From positions 1 to 64,000 of the forward strand of contig JBEKOI010000014.1 of the NCBI GenBank assembly GCA_049521915.1: DNA of 64,000 bases. The letters are read 5' to 3'. The translations under genes and the position numbers were made by a program. Within the stretch, counting starts at the first letter, position 1; each line of letters begins with the position of its first letter. This DNA is from Bog-756 sp049521915 (GTDB taxonomy: Bacteria > Actinomycetota > Acidimicrobiia > Acidimicrobiales > RAAP-2). The notes under the pieces were generated by a model. It had not been told where the DNA came from, searched no databases, and saw nothing but the letters and a program-made list of their open reading frames with translations. Below, one piece after another: positions 1 through 8,553 of this stretch.

Positions 1-410
1 GGGCCCGGACAGGGCAACCGGGCGACTCCGGCCGTCGCCGGCGCCAGCCGCGGCCGGCGATCGGCCGAACGGTCCACCCCCCGGGGTGACCACCGCCCCT
101 CGGGGGGAGGGAGCCCGAGGCAGGGGGCGACGGGCCCCCGGGCCGTCCGGTTGGTCACGTACAGCACGAGATGCATCGCCGAGCCGACCTCGGCCTCTGC
201 CGGCTCGACATGCGCGTGGAGGTCGATGGCCACCAGGGCCTGGCGGGCCCGCCGGTGCGCGAGCCAGGGGGCCACGACGATCGGCACGCCGATGACGGCG
301 GCCAGCGGTGCGAGCTCGGGCGTGCCGGTGACGATGGCCAAGGTGACGACCAGCACCAGTGCGCCGATGACGGCAACGCCGCGGAGCGTGGGGCGCGGCA
401 CCGGCTTCAC
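1..410 (-). CDS. DUF58 domain protein, N-terminal part (cut by window edge)
   Basis: The reading frame opens at a GTG (408-410) seven bases after the MoxR stop codon and runs off the left edge, so only about 136 residues are visible. They show two hydrophobic segments at about residues 10-27 and 32-46, then a sequence beginning HRRARQALVAIDLHAHVEPA, and a strand reading HLVLYVTNRT. Two N-terminal membrane helices followed by a beta-rich region directly downstream of a MoxR ATPase is the usual arrangement of DUF58 proteins (vWA-like), whose exact biochemical role is not settled. The assignment rests on context plus topology; the diagnostic C-terminal part is outside the window. Confidence 0.7.
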   Translation of the reverse strand, partial: MKPVPRPTLRGVAVIGALVLVVTLAIVTGTPELAPLAAVIGVPIVVAPWLAHRRARQALVAIDLHAHVEPAEAEVGSAMHLVLYVTNRTARGPVAPCLGLPPPEGRWSPRGVDRSADRRPRLAPATAGVARLPCPG

Positions 411-417
411 CGCCCGG

Positions 418-1428
418 TCAGCTGTCCCGTAACGGAACGGTGATCGATGCCGTGACCTCGGCCACCAGTGCGTCGGCCTCGTGGCCGTCGATCTCGACCC
501 CGGGCTGCAGGAGCAGGCGGTGGGCGAGGCAGGGGCCGGCGGCCTCCTGTACATCGTCGGGCGTGAGGAAGTCGCGCCCGGCGGCCACGGCCAAGGCCGA
601 GGAGACCCGGACGAGGGCCAGTGCCGCCCGCGGCGACGCACCCACGGCGATCTGAGGGTGGGTTCTCGTGGCGTCCACGACGTCGAGGACGTACGAACGG
701 GCCGCCGGGGACACCTTGACCGAGGTCACGGCCTGCGTCAACGATCTGAATTCCTCGGGCGTGACCGACGCCCGGAGGCCCCGCACCGTGTCGGCCGGGT
801 CCCGTCCGGCCAACATGGCGTCCATCTGCGGCCGGGTCGGGAATCCGAGCGACAGGCAGACGAGGAAGCGATCACGTTGCCCGTGGGGAAGGGGCGAGGT
901 GCCGGCCGCGTCGTACGGGTTCTGCGTGGCCAGCACGAAAAAGGGGCTGGGGAGCTCGTACGTGGCCCCGTCCACGCTCACCTGGTGCTCCTCCATGGCC
1001 TCGAGCAGGGCGGACTGAGCCCGCGGGGAGGCCCGATTGAGCTCGTCGGCCATCAAGATGTTGGTGAAGACCGGACCGGGCCGGAACACGGGCTCCGTGC
1101 CGTCGGGGCCGAGGACGGTGGCGCCGACGACGTCGGCGGGCAGGAGGTCGGCCGTGCACTGGAGCCGGTGAAAGGCGAGCCCGACCGCTCCGGACAGGGC
1201 CTTCGCCAGGGTGGTCTTGCCGAGGCCGGGATGGTCCTCGACCAGGAGGTGCCCGCCTCCGGCCAGGCAGGCCACGGCCATCCTGGTCGTGGCCGGTGTC
1301 GTCGACACCACTGCCGAGACCGAGGCCTCGATGGCGGCGAACGTCCGGCCGGCGGGGACGGGTGCGCGGTGGTCGGAACGTGGTGGCTCCGGTGGGGACA
1401 CGGTCATCTCCTCTTGTGGCGTGGACAC
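418..1428 (-). CDS. MoxR family AAA+ ATPase
   Basis: A AAA+ ATPase of the MoxR group, thought to act as a chaperone for assembly or maturation of partner complexes. Visible features are a Walker A (HPGLGKTTLAKAL), a Walker B (ILMADELNRASP), the sensor-like ATQNPYD, and the C-terminal lid helical region. The GTG at 1428 is chosen as start because GGAGGAGG lies six bases upstream; an ATG at 1407 would sit against its own purine run. About 336 residues, normal for the family. The DUF58 gene follows after 7 bases, so the two form one transcription unit, and both diverge from the winged-helix/TM gene at 1585. Confidence 0.93.
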   Translation of the reverse strand: MSTPQEEMTVSPPEPPRSDHRAPVPAGRTFAAIEASVSAVVSTTPATTRMAVACLAGGGHLLVEDHPGLGKTTLAKALSGAVGLAFHRLQCTADLLPADVVGATVLGPDGTEPVFRPGPVFTNILMADELNRASPRAQSALLEAMEEHQVSVDGATYELPSPFFVLATQNPYDAAGTSPLPHGQRDRFLVCLSLGFPTRPQMDAMLAGRDPADTVRGLRASVTPEEFRSLTQAVTSVKVSPAARSYVLDVVDATRTHPQIAVGASPRAALALVRVSSALAVAAGRDFLTPDDVQEAAGPCLAHRLLLQPGVEIDGHEADALVAEVTASITVPLRDS

Positions 1429-1584
1429 CTCTGACCTCCTCCGGCACCCCACCCGGCGAGCGGTCCATCATCCACCAGGCCGTCCGCCTCCCGCCACCCT
1501 ACGATGGCAGGCGCGTCGGGCCCCGCCCGGGTCGCCGCCGGCGCCGTTGTTCCCTCCCGCCCGGCCACCTGGGAGACTGGGGTC

Positions 1585-3639
1585 GTGGCCCGTTCGAGGT
1601 TCCGTTCCGTTCGATACGACCTGTCCGCCGCGGTGGAGGTGGCCCGTCTGGTGGACTCCGCCGGCGGGGCCGTGGCCGGCGACATCCTGGCTCCGGCACT
1701 GGGATACAGCGGCATGAACAACGGCGCATACCTGACGAGGGTGGCCAACGCCCGGCTCTTCGGCCTGGTGGCCGGGCGCGGTTCCCGCTTCGAGGTGACT
1801 GAACGCGGACACAGGATCCTGTCCGGAGACGGACCTGTCGCCGCCATCGCCCGCCGCGAGGCCTTCTTGTCCGTCCCCTTGTTCCGAGCCGTGGCCGACG
1901 CGGCCGAGGAGCGTGGCGGACTGCTCCCCGACGACCTCGCCGGCTGGCTCGTGGATGACTTCGGCGAGGTCGCCGGCAAGGCCCAGACAGCTGCCGACCG
2001 TCTGATCGCCTCCGCCGGGGAGGCAAATCTTCTGCACCGGTCAACCGATGGCCAGTTCCAGCTCACGGCTGACTTTACCAATTTTACTCCTGTGGACAAA
2101 GTCACTTTCATTCGGCGGATCCGTCAGGTAGGGTTCCACAAGCGGGCGAATTCGCGACAGGGAGAAGGTGTGGCCGTGGCTGAGAACGGACTCTGGCTCG
2201 AAGAGGACGCCGGAGGCGCCCCCAAAACTGTCCCGGTCTGGCGCCGGGTGGGTGTCGCCGCCGCCGCCGCCGTCGTGTTGGTGGTGGTGGCCGTACCGGT
2301 GGCCCTGGTGGCTGCCGGATCACCCTCGAAGCCGGCGGCCGCCCACCGGCCGGCGCCGGTCCCCCGTCTCGGGAACGGGCCGGCCGAGCACCAGGTCCTT
2401 TCCGCCTTGAGCGCCACCACCGACAGCGGCAGCTTCGACTTCTCCTATGTGATCACCTCGGCACCGCCGCACCCGACGCCTGCGGCCACCAAGACCAAGA
2501 TCTGCACCCAGGTCAGGGTGCTCACGCCCATCGGGAACCAGGTCATGCCCGTCGGGAAGCAGAGCGGAGCCGCCGAAGTCGTCGGTGGTGGTTCGTACTC
2601 GACGGGAGCCGCCGGCTCGATGCCGGTGGGAACGGAGGCACCCGTGGACGTCGCCGGGGCCGGCACCACCCCCGTCACCCCGCCCAAGGGATACCGGTTC
2701 AAGACGGAGCGGGTCTGCAACGTGCCGGTGGCACCCGCCAATCCATTGGTCACGGGGAGCGGTGTCATCAACACGAATCCCCTGGCCATGGTGGCCTCGG
2801 CCGACATCGGAAACGGACTCGACGTGACCGTGCGGGTGGACGGCACCGATGTCTACGAATTGAGCAGCGGGGACAGTGGCCTTGCCCCCCTGCCGACCGA
2901 CGGGTCCGCAGCCGGAACGAGCCTGCCCCAGTTCGCCGGCATCACCGAGGGCACCCTCGGCAGCCGCGAAGGTGCAGTGGCCATGATGGGCATGGCCAGC
3001 CCGACCGGGTACCTCGACCTGATCCAGCCGGCCATCGATGCCGCGGCCAGGACGGGCACTGGAAACGTCGACGGTGTACCCGTCACGAACTACCTGGTGG
3101 CCAACAACCTCGACCAGCTGGCGTCGGCCGCCGGCACGACCAGCGCCGAATCCCAGACCATCGACGCCGCTCTCACGCTGTTGAAGGCACAGGGGTTCGC
3201 CACCGACAACGTGGTGGTTTCGGTGGACGGCTCCGGGTACATCCGCCAGGTGAAGGCGACGGACACCTTCGGCGACGGCGGCAAGGTGACGCTGAAGGCG
3301 ACGTTCTCCAACTTCGGCTGTGCCGGCACCGTGATCATGCCGGGCCAGACCGGCTCGGGGGTGCCACCCACCGGCTGCACGTCCCCGGACGGGACGAGCC
3401 CCGCTGCGGCCACCGGGAGCTCGGCTGGATCGCGCCGGGCCGCGGCGAACACGGCGACGCCCACGACGGCCGGGTCGGTACCGGCTCCGTCGACCACGGC
3501 GACGCCGCAGCTGCGGACGTCCACGACCGTCGGGTCCGGGCCGGCCCCGTCCACCACGGTCACGCCGCCCGGGTCGACGACGAGCACCGCCTCACCGCCC
3601 ACGACGGTGCCGGGCCCGCCGGGAAGCTCCGCCCCCTGA
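1585..3639 (+). CDS. membrane protein with N-terminal winged-helix-like region and LppX/LprG-like exterior
   Basis: No named family recognised. The cytoplasmic part (about residues 1-210) looks like a winged-helix unit (AVEVARLVDSAGG, then YLTRVANARLFGLVAGRGSRFEVTERGHRIL) followed by a second helical repeat of similar pattern. One transmembrane segment (VGVAAAAAVVLVVVAVPVAL) comes next, then about 310 extracytoplasmic residues containing GNVDGVPVTNYLV and VVSVDGSGYIRQVKATDTFG, which recall the LppX/LprAFG lipoprotein fold, and a tail rich in Thr, Pro and Ser. GTG 1585 is preferred (GGGAG nine bases upstream); the frame is open back to 1504. This would be a one-component transmembrane sensor, an inference from topology. 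It diverges from MoxR. Confidence 0.72.
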   Translation: MARSRFRSVRYDLSAAVEVARLVDSAGGAVAGDILAPALGYSGMNNGAYLTRVANARLFGLVAGRGSRFEVTERGHRILSGDGPVAAIARREAFLSVPLFRAVADAAEERGGLLPDDLAGWLVDDFGEVAGKAQTAADRLIASAGEANLLHRSTDGQFQLTADFTNFTPVDKVTFIRRIRQVGFHKRANSRQGEGVAVAENGLWLEEDAGGAPKTVPVWRRVGVAAAAAVVLVVVAVPVALVAAGSPSKPAAAHRPAPVPRLGNGPAEHQVLSALSATTDSGSFDFSYVITSAPPHPTPAATKTKICTQVRVLTPIGNQVMPVGKQSGAAEVVGGGSYSTGAAGSMPVGTEAPVDVAGAGTTPVTPPKGYRFKTERVCNVPVAPANPLVTGSGVINTNPLAMVASADIGNGLDVTVRVDGTDVYELSSGDSGLAPLPTDGSAAGTSLPQFAGITEGTLGSREGAVAMMGMASPTGYLDLIQPAIDAAARTGTGNVDGVPVTNYLVANNLDQLASAAGTTSAESQTIDAALTLLKAQGFATDNVVVSVDGSGYIRQVKATDTFGDGGKVTLKATFSNFGCAGTVIMPGQTGSGVPPTGCTSPDGTSPAAATGSSAGSRRAAANTATPTTAGSVPAPSTTATPQLRTSTTVGSGPAPSTTVTPPGSTTSTASPPTTVPGPPGSSAP

Positions 3640-3736
3640 CCCTTCCGGCCACCGCGGTCCCCGGCCGACGGCCTTCCCCGAGGCGGGCCCCTTCGGCCCT
3701 CGACAAGACCCGTTGACGAGCACCTGGAGGTCGATC

Positions 3737-5494
3737 GTGAGGGACAGACGGGTACCGAGGGTTCCCACCGGACCGGGCCACCTCCGCACAGGCCTGGTCC
3801 TGGTGACGGCGCTCATCCTCCTCGGAACCCTCGCTCCCCTCGACGCGGTGCCGGCGGCCGCCGGCCTGCCCGGTACCTACACCAACCCCCTCTCCCGGTT
3901 GGACACCCCCGATTCCGATGTCGTGCGGTTGGGTGACCGGTACTACGCGTTCTCGACCGGCGACGGCTACGACAACATTCCGGTCATGTCCACCTCGGAC
4001 CTCTCATCCTGGCCCCGGACGCTGATGCTCAGCCACTCGGTCTCCGACGCCCTTCCGTGCCGAGTCGGGAGCGTGTCGGCCGGGACGTGCCAGCTGAGCA
4101 ACTGGGGAACCCGGGCACCCGACAACGGAGCGCCGTGGGCGCCGTCGATGATCGAGGTCAGGGGCGACTACTACCTCTTCTACGCGGCCTGGGACCCCTC
4201 GGTGGACCACTACTGCGTCGGCGTGGCCGAGAGCATCGATCCGGCGGGACCGTACGTGGACCGCTCCGCCCAACCGGTCGTGTGCCAGCCCTCGCTGGGG
4301 GGCTCGATCGATCCCGACGCCTACCGGGACCAGGCGGGCAACTACTACCTGGCCTGGAAGAACAACGACGGCTACAGCTCGGGCGCGGCCGCCACCTTGT
4401 GGTCCTCCCCCGTCGAGTTCAACGGCGTGGGTGCCGAGCTGACCGGATCGGCCAGCACCCTCATGACCCAGGACCAACCGTGGGAGACCACCATCGAGCA
4501 GCCCGAGATGGTGCGGCTCGGAGGTCGGTGGCTGCTGTTCTTCTCGGGCGGCCTGTGGGAGACCAGCGCGTACGCCATTGCCTACGCCTATTGCCAGGGA
4601 CCGCTCGGGCCATGTGCCGATCCGAACGTGGGACCGGTCTTCGCCTCGGCGGGAGAGGCCGCCGGCCCAGGTGCGCCTTCGATCTTCACCGATACCAGCG
4701 GAACGCTGTGGATGGCCTACGACTCCTGGACGGCCGGGAACGTCGGCTACCCCAGTGGTGCCCGCAGCCTGCGTATGGACCCCCTGTGCCTGGTCGGCAG
4801 CCGGCCCGTCCTGCTCGGACCCTCGTGGACATCACAATGGCTGAGTCCCAGGTGTCCCACCGTGCTGCCGGACGGCTACCAGCTGGTGGCCTCCGACGGC
4901 GGCATCTTCTCCTTTCATACGCCGTTCCGGGGTTCGGTCGGTGGCCGGCCGCTCGACGCCCCGGTGGTGGGGCTGGCCGCCGATCCGGCCGGCGGTGGGT
5001 ACTGGGAGGTGGCCTCCGACGGTGGCATCTTCGCCTTCGGCGCGCCCTTCTTCGGGTCGATGGGGGGCCAGCCGCTCAACAAGCCCATCGTGGGCATGGC
5101 CCCGACGGCCGACGGCGGCGGGTACTGGGAGGTGGCCTCCGACGGCGGCATCTTCTCCTTCGGCGACGCCACCTTCTACGGGTCCATGGGCGGCCAGCAG
5201 CTCGATGCGCCCATCATCGCCGCCACCGCCGATCCCCTGGGCGGCGGGTACTGGGAGGTAGCCTCCGACGGTGGCATCTTCGCCTTCGGCGACGCCTCCT
5301 TCTACGGGTCCATGGGGGGCCAGCGGCTCAACAAGCCCATCGTGGGCATGGCCGCCACGGCCGACGGCGGTGGGTACTGGGAGGTGGCCTCCGACGGCGG
5401 CATCTTCGCCTTCGGCGACGCCCGGTTCTACGGGTCCATGGGGGGCCACCGCCTCAACCGGCCCATCGTGGGCATGGCCCGGGTCGGGAACTGA
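3737..5494 (+). CDS. secreted GH43-like beta-propeller protein with five C-terminal DGGIF repeats
   Basis: The N-terminus has a signal peptide (hydrophobic LVLVTALILLGTLAPL, then AVPAAAG). The next 350 residues read like a five-bladed GH43/GH32-type propeller: NPLSRLDTPDSDVVRLGDRYYAFST with the usual early acidic residue, APSMIEVRGDYYLFYAAWD, GSIDPDAYRDQAGNYYLAWKN, and IEQPEMVRLGGRWLLFFSGG. These suggest an extracellular arabinan- or xylan-active hydrolase, substrate unknown. The C-terminal about 205 residues are five tandem 41-42 residue units. GTG 3737 has GGAGG six bases upstream; a TTG at 3713 is the less likely alternative. The repeat type is frequent in Acidimicrobiia secreted proteins and may bind the cell wall or a glycan; that role is a guess. 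Confidence 0.85.
   Translation: MRDRRVPRVPTGPGHLRTGLVLVTALILLGTLAPLDAVPAAAGLPGTYTNPLSRLDTPDSDVVRLGDRYYAFSTGDGYDNIPVMSTSDLSSWPRTLMLSHSVSDALPCRVGSVSAGTCQLSNWGTRAPDNGAPWAPSMIEVRGDYYLFYAAWDPSVDHYCVGVAESIDPAGPYVDRSAQPVVCQPSLGGSIDPDAYRDQAGNYYLAWKNNDGYSSGAAATLWSSPVEFNGVGAELTGSASTLMTQDQPWETTIEQPEMVRLGGRWLLFFSGGLWETSAYAIAYAYCQGPLGPCADPNVGPVFASAGEAAGPGAPSIFTDTSGTLWMAYDSWTAGNVGYPSGARSLRMDPLCLVGSRPVLLGPSWTSQWLSPRCPTVLPDGYQLVASDGGIFSFHTPFRGSVGGRPLDAPVVGLAADPAGGGYWEVASDGGIFAFGAPFFGSMGGQPLNKPIVGMAPTADGGGYWEVASDGGIFSFGDATFYGSMGGQQLDAPIIAATADPLGGGYWEVASDGGIFAFGDASFYGSMGGQRLNKPIVGMAATADGGGYWEVASDGGIFAFGDARFYGSMGGHRLNRPIVGMARVGN
4874..5491 (+). repeat. five tandem coding repeats of 123-126 bp
   Basis: Units begin at 4874, 4997, 5120, 5246 and 5372, each opening with a GY(W/Q) codon pair, followed by VASDGGIF, a GSMGG turn and a PIVGMA-like end. 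Units two to five are nearly identical at DNA level, the first is diverged (it lacks the FGD of the others), and the last stops after PIVGMARVGN. The gradient suggests recent internal duplication by unequal recombination. Confidence 0.93.
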
Positions 5495-5505
5495 GTGCGC
5501 CGCCG

Positions 5506-5985
5506 CTACTCGGTGGTCGAGCGGCCGGGGACCGGGTACCACGCCCCACGCCAGCGCCACCCTTCCGATGAAGGCGCCGACTCCACCGTCCCTTCGTAGA
5601 CACCGATCTTGCGTTGCGCCGACGCATAGACGGAGCACCGGAAGGTGTGGCCCGGTGTCCACGAGATCACCGGACCGCAGATCACCCCGGTGACACCGGC
5701 GACACCGAACTGGTGGGCACCCGCGCCGACCACGACCTGTTCGACCTGGGCCTCGAGCTCGCCGAGGGGTGGGCCGCCAGAAACCGGCCCGCCGCCCCCC
5801 GCGCTCCCGCCGAGCCACGCGCCGACGGTCGTGGCCCCCACCAAGGCAACGGCCAGGAGCACGACCGCGATCCTCCGTGCCGGATGGTTCCTCTTCGGAA
5901 CGTCGGCGCCGAACTCCTCGTCGGGTGGGTGCCAGTACCCGTCCGAGCCCACCCACCAGCCCGGGCCGAAGAGATCGTCGCTCAT
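5506..5985 (-). CDS. DUF4333-like single-pass membrane protein
   Basis: About 159 residues. The N-terminus carries a short Trp-rich segment (GPGWWVGSDGYWHPPDEE) like the DUF2510/SHOCT-type leaders of actinobacterial membrane proteins, followed by one transmembrane helix (RIAVVLLAVALVGATTVGAWL), a Gly-rich linker, and an exported domain with two cysteines (VICGPVISWTPGHTFRCSV) ending in a short strand pattern, similar to DUF4333 domains. Function unknown. The start is uncertain: ATG 5985 is used, ATG 5994 is in frame and neither has a strong ribosome binding site. It converges with the propeller gene, whose stop is 11 bases away. Confidence 0.72.
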   Translation of the reverse strand: MSDDLFGPGWWVGSDGYWHPPDEEFGADVPKRNHPARRIAVVLLAVALVGATTVGAWLGGSAGGGGPVSGGPPLGELEAQVEQVVVGAGAHQFGVAGVTGVICGPVISWTPGHTFRCSVYASAQRKIGVYEGTVESAPSSEGWRWRGAWYPVPGRSTTE

Positions 5986-6057
5986 GCCGTCCATGGCCAG
6001 GGAGCTTTCTCCGTTCGCTGACAGCGTCGTCTCACGGTACCGGGGGCCGAAGCGCGG

Positions 6058-6228
6058 CTACCCTCCCACCGCCCGGTGAGCGCCCACGTCGCGCCGGTCC
6101 GGCCCGGACCACGTGGCCGGAGGATCACTGGCCGGAAACGACTCCCTGCCCGCCTCGTCGATCAGCTCGTCGGCCCATCGCTGGGCACGACCACGATCCC
6201 GCTCGTCCGGTGCTCGGTGCTCGACCAT
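6058..6228 (-). CDS. small conserved protein with ESFPASDPP motif (56 aa)
   Basis: A short gene that is easy to overlook. Translation from ATG 6228 gives 56 residues ending at TAG 6058, with the segment DELIDEAGRESFPASDPPAT. The ESFPASDPP(x)W pattern is a recognisable hallmark of a widespread family of tiny bacterial proteins of unknown function. A GGAGGAG run sits eight bases before the ATG, and the reading frame is clean. The charged N-terminal half (EHRAPDERDRGRAQRWADE) should be helical. It diverges from the amidohydrolase at 6341 and lies upstream of the DUF4333-like gene on the same strand. Confidence 0.8.
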   Translation of the reverse strand: MVEHRAPDERDRGRAQRWADELIDEAGRESFPASDPPATWSGPDRRDVGAHRAVGG

Positions 6229-6340
6229 GCCTTCGGCTCCTCCCCGGGTCGGATCCTGGCCCGATCCTATTCGGACCGGTCCGGGGACACGCTCGCCGCC
6301 ATGACCGGCTGGCTATCATGCTCAGCCTGGCAACGGGGAC

Positions 6341-8017
6341 GTGGACATGGTCACAGACGGCGACGTCGTCATTCGGGGCGGGACGCTGGTGGACGGGAGC
6401 GGTGCACCGGGGCGGCCGGCGGATGTGGCCGTCCGGGACGGGCGGATCGCGGCCATCGGGCAACGCCTCACGGGAACGACCGAGCTCGACGCATCGGGCC
6501 AGGTGGTCGCCCCCGGCTTCATCGACATCCACACCCACTACGACGCCCAGGTGTTCTGGGACCCGGATCTCAGCCCGTCCTCCTTCCACGGGGTGACCAC
6601 GGTGGTGGCCGGGAACTGCGGGTTCTCGATCGCACCGACCCGACCCGCGGGGGTCGAGATGCTGGTGCGCACCCTCCAGCACGTCGAGGACATGAGCTTC
6701 GACACCCTGATGGCCGGGGTGCCGTGGGACGAGTTCGAGTCGTTCCCCGAGTACCTCGACGCGGTCGAGCGGGGCGGCGTGGCCCTCAATTACGCCTGCT
6801 ATGTGGGGCACACGGCGGTCCGGCTCTTCGCCATGGGCCCCGAGGCCTACGAGCGGGCCGCCACCAAGGGCGAGATCGACGCCATGGCCGCCATCGTCGA
6901 CGAGGCGCTCGACGCCGGGGCGATCGGCTTCGCCTCCAGCTGGTCCCCCACCCATAACGGCGATCACGGACGCCCGGTGCCTTCGCGGGTGGCGGACCTC
7001 GCCGAGCTCACCGCCCTGCTCCAGCCCTTGCGAAACCGCAGCCGGGGCGTGGCCGCGCTGCTGCCCGGCGGTGTGCTCTCCAACGACGAGCTCTTCGAGC
7101 TGCAACGACAGATCGGGCGTCCGTTCACCTGGACCGCGCTCCTCACCTTCGCCGGTTCCGACTACCACGAGCAGGTCATGGCCGAACACGTCGCGGCCAG
7201 GGCCTCCGGCGTGGATGTGTGGCCGCAGGTGTCGTGCCGGCCTCTGGTGTTCCAGATGAACCTGGCCGAGCCCTTCTCCCTCAACACCTACCCCAACTTC
7301 GCCGCCCTCATGGACACCCCGATCGAGGTGCGAAAGGCGGCCTACCGGGATCCGGCGTGGCGGAAGGCCACCCAGATTCAGCTCGATGCCCGCGGCTTCA
7401 GTCTGTTCAACAGCGCGTCGGTGTCGGTGGCCGAGTCGACCACGCGACCCGACCTGATCGGCCGCTCGGTCGTCGAGCTGGCCGCGGAGCAGGATTTGAC
7501 CCCCCTCGACGTCCTCCTCGATCTCTCGCTCGCCGATGAGCTCACCTCCCGGTTCTGGTCGGTGCTGGCCAACAACAATCCCGAGGGCATCGCCTGGCTC
7601 CTCCCGAGGGACGACGTCCTGTTGGGACTGGCCGATTCGGGCGCCCACGTCAGCCAACTCTGCGATGCCTGCTTCGCGACCGACCTGTTGGGTCATTGGG
7701 TTCGTGACCGCGAGGTGATGAGCCTCGAGCACGCCGTCCACAAGCTGACCGCCGAGCCGGCTCGTATCTACGGCCTCCGGGACCGAGGCTCGGTGGAGGT
7801 CGGAATGGCCGCCGACCTGGTGGTCTTCGACCCGGACACCGTCGATCCGGGGCCGATCCGGCGGGTGCGGGACTTCCCGGCCGGTGGAGAGCGGTTGACG
7901 GCGAATGCACCCGTCGGCATGACCCACACCCTGGTCAACGGGGTGCCCATCCGGGTCGACGGCCGCTCGGAGCCCGAGGCGCTGCTGCGGAGGCCGGGCC
8001 GGGTACTGCGATCCTGA
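6341..8017 (+). CDS. D-aminoacylase / N-acyl-D-amino-acid deacylase family amidohydrolase
   Basis: A metal-dependent amidohydrolase of about 558 residues, the usual length. The N-terminal strand DVVIRGGTLVDGSGAPGRPADVAVRDGRIAAIG and metal site GFIDIHTHYDAQ (HxH) are typical, as are the HGVTTVVAGNCGFSIAP segment, the LADSGAHVSQLCDA segment with the late metal-site Asp/His, and the C-terminal ARIYGLRDRGSVEVGMAADLVVFDP, which closes the composite beta domain. Members of this group hydrolyse N-acyl-D-amino acids or related cyclic amides; the actual substrate cannot be read from sequence. GTG 6341 is the given start, ATG 6347 equally plausible. No partner genes are adjacent. Confidence 0.9.
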   Translation: MDMVTDGDVVIRGGTLVDGSGAPGRPADVAVRDGRIAAIGQRLTGTTELDASGQVVAPGFIDIHTHYDAQVFWDPDLSPSSFHGVTTVVAGNCGFSIAPTRPAGVEMLVRTLQHVEDMSFDTLMAGVPWDEFESFPEYLDAVERGGVALNYACYVGHTAVRLFAMGPEAYERAATKGEIDAMAAIVDEALDAGAIGFASSWSPTHNGDHGRPVPSRVADLAELTALLQPLRNRSRGVAALLPGGVLSNDELFELQRQIGRPFTWTALLTFAGSDYHEQVMAEHVAARASGVDVWPQVSCRPLVFQMNLAEPFSLNTYPNFAALMDTPIEVRKAAYRDPAWRKATQIQLDARGFSLFNSASVSVAESTTRPDLIGRSVVELAAEQDLTPLDVLLDLSLADELTSRFWSVLANNNPEGIAWLLPRDDVLLGLADSGAHVSQLCDACFATDLLGHWVRDREVMSLEHAVHKLTAEPARIYGLRDRGSVEVGMAADLVVFDPDTVDPGPIRRVRDFPAGGERLTANAPVGMTHTLVNGVPIRVDGRSEPEALLRRPGRVLRS

Positions 8018-8094
8018 CGACGGGGCCAACGCACCGGGCGGTTCGGAGCCGCCGGTCGCTCAAGTCGATGGCCACGCCTGCCGATCGATGAGGA

Positions 8095-8382
8095 ATGGTT
8101 GAAGCAGCGACGGCGGTCGGCCCTGATTCCATGGACCGGTCGGCCGAGCCTCTCATCGAGCGGCACGACCCGCTGCTGGCCCGGGTCCCACTGGCCTCGG
8201 CACTGAGGTTGTGCGGCCTCTTCCTCGGGATGTGGATCGTCGGGAACTGGTTCGCCGACCTGCAGCATTCGCTGCGGGGCCTCCACAGCGCCTGCGAGGT
8301 CGTGGCCGGCTGCGGATGCTTCCTGTTCGTGGCTTCCAGCTGCATGGCCGTCCGCATCTGGCAGTTACGACATCCCCGATAG
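8095..8382 (+). CDS. small membrane protein, unknown function
   Basis: No family recognised. The frame encodes up to 95 residues with two hydrophobic stretches (ASALRLCGLFLGMWIVGNWF and ACEVVAGCGCFLFVASSCMAV) and a positively charged end (RIWQLRHPR), consistent with a two-pass inner membrane protein. Start choice is unclear: ATG 8095 abuts a GAGGA sequence, ATG 8131 has no obvious ribosome binding site. Codon use looks coding-like and the stop is clean. It lies alone between the amidohydrolase and the cyclic-nucleotide-binding gene. Confidence 0.5.
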   Translation: MVEAATAVGPDSMDRSAEPLIERHDPLLARVPLASALRLCGLFLGMWIVGNWFADLQHSLRGLHSACEVVAGCGCFLFVASSCMAVRIWQLRHPR

Positions 8383-8443
8383 CCGACGACCGGGCGTCAC
8401 CTCCCCGCCCACCGGGCCTTGCCTGCCTCTATCCCGACGATGG

Positions 8444-8469
8444 CTGATATCTGAATAAGAGATTATCAG
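8444..8469. repeat. imperfect inverted repeat in A+T-rich leader
   Basis: CTGATATCT (8444-8452) pairs with AGATTATCAG (8460-8469) with one bulged base and a 7-base loop. The surrounding 60 bases are unusually A+T-rich for this chromosome. It lies about 85 bp before the start of the cyclic-nucleotide-binding gene, with a TATACT hexamer at 8503-8508 that could be its -10 box. Candidate operator; no U-tract, so not a terminator. Confidence 0.4.
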
Positions 8470-8553
8470 TCAGCTATCGATGCCTTTTACAGATGCAGCC
8501 CGTATACTGGACCCGAACCCGACGTCCGGGTCCGAATCGAAGGAGCGCTCACC

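Noticed and set aside
3685..3700. GGGCCCCTTCGGCCCT before the GH43-like gene as another DosR-like box
   Set aside because: Two mismatches in the critical GGGAC half and one extra base; kept out of the motif list.
6125..8029. 634-aa minus-strand open frame opposite the D-aminoacylase
   Set aside because: Low-complexity His/Gly/Arg-rich translation that mirrors codon bias of the opposite gene, with no motif; the plus-strand amidohydrolase explains the region.
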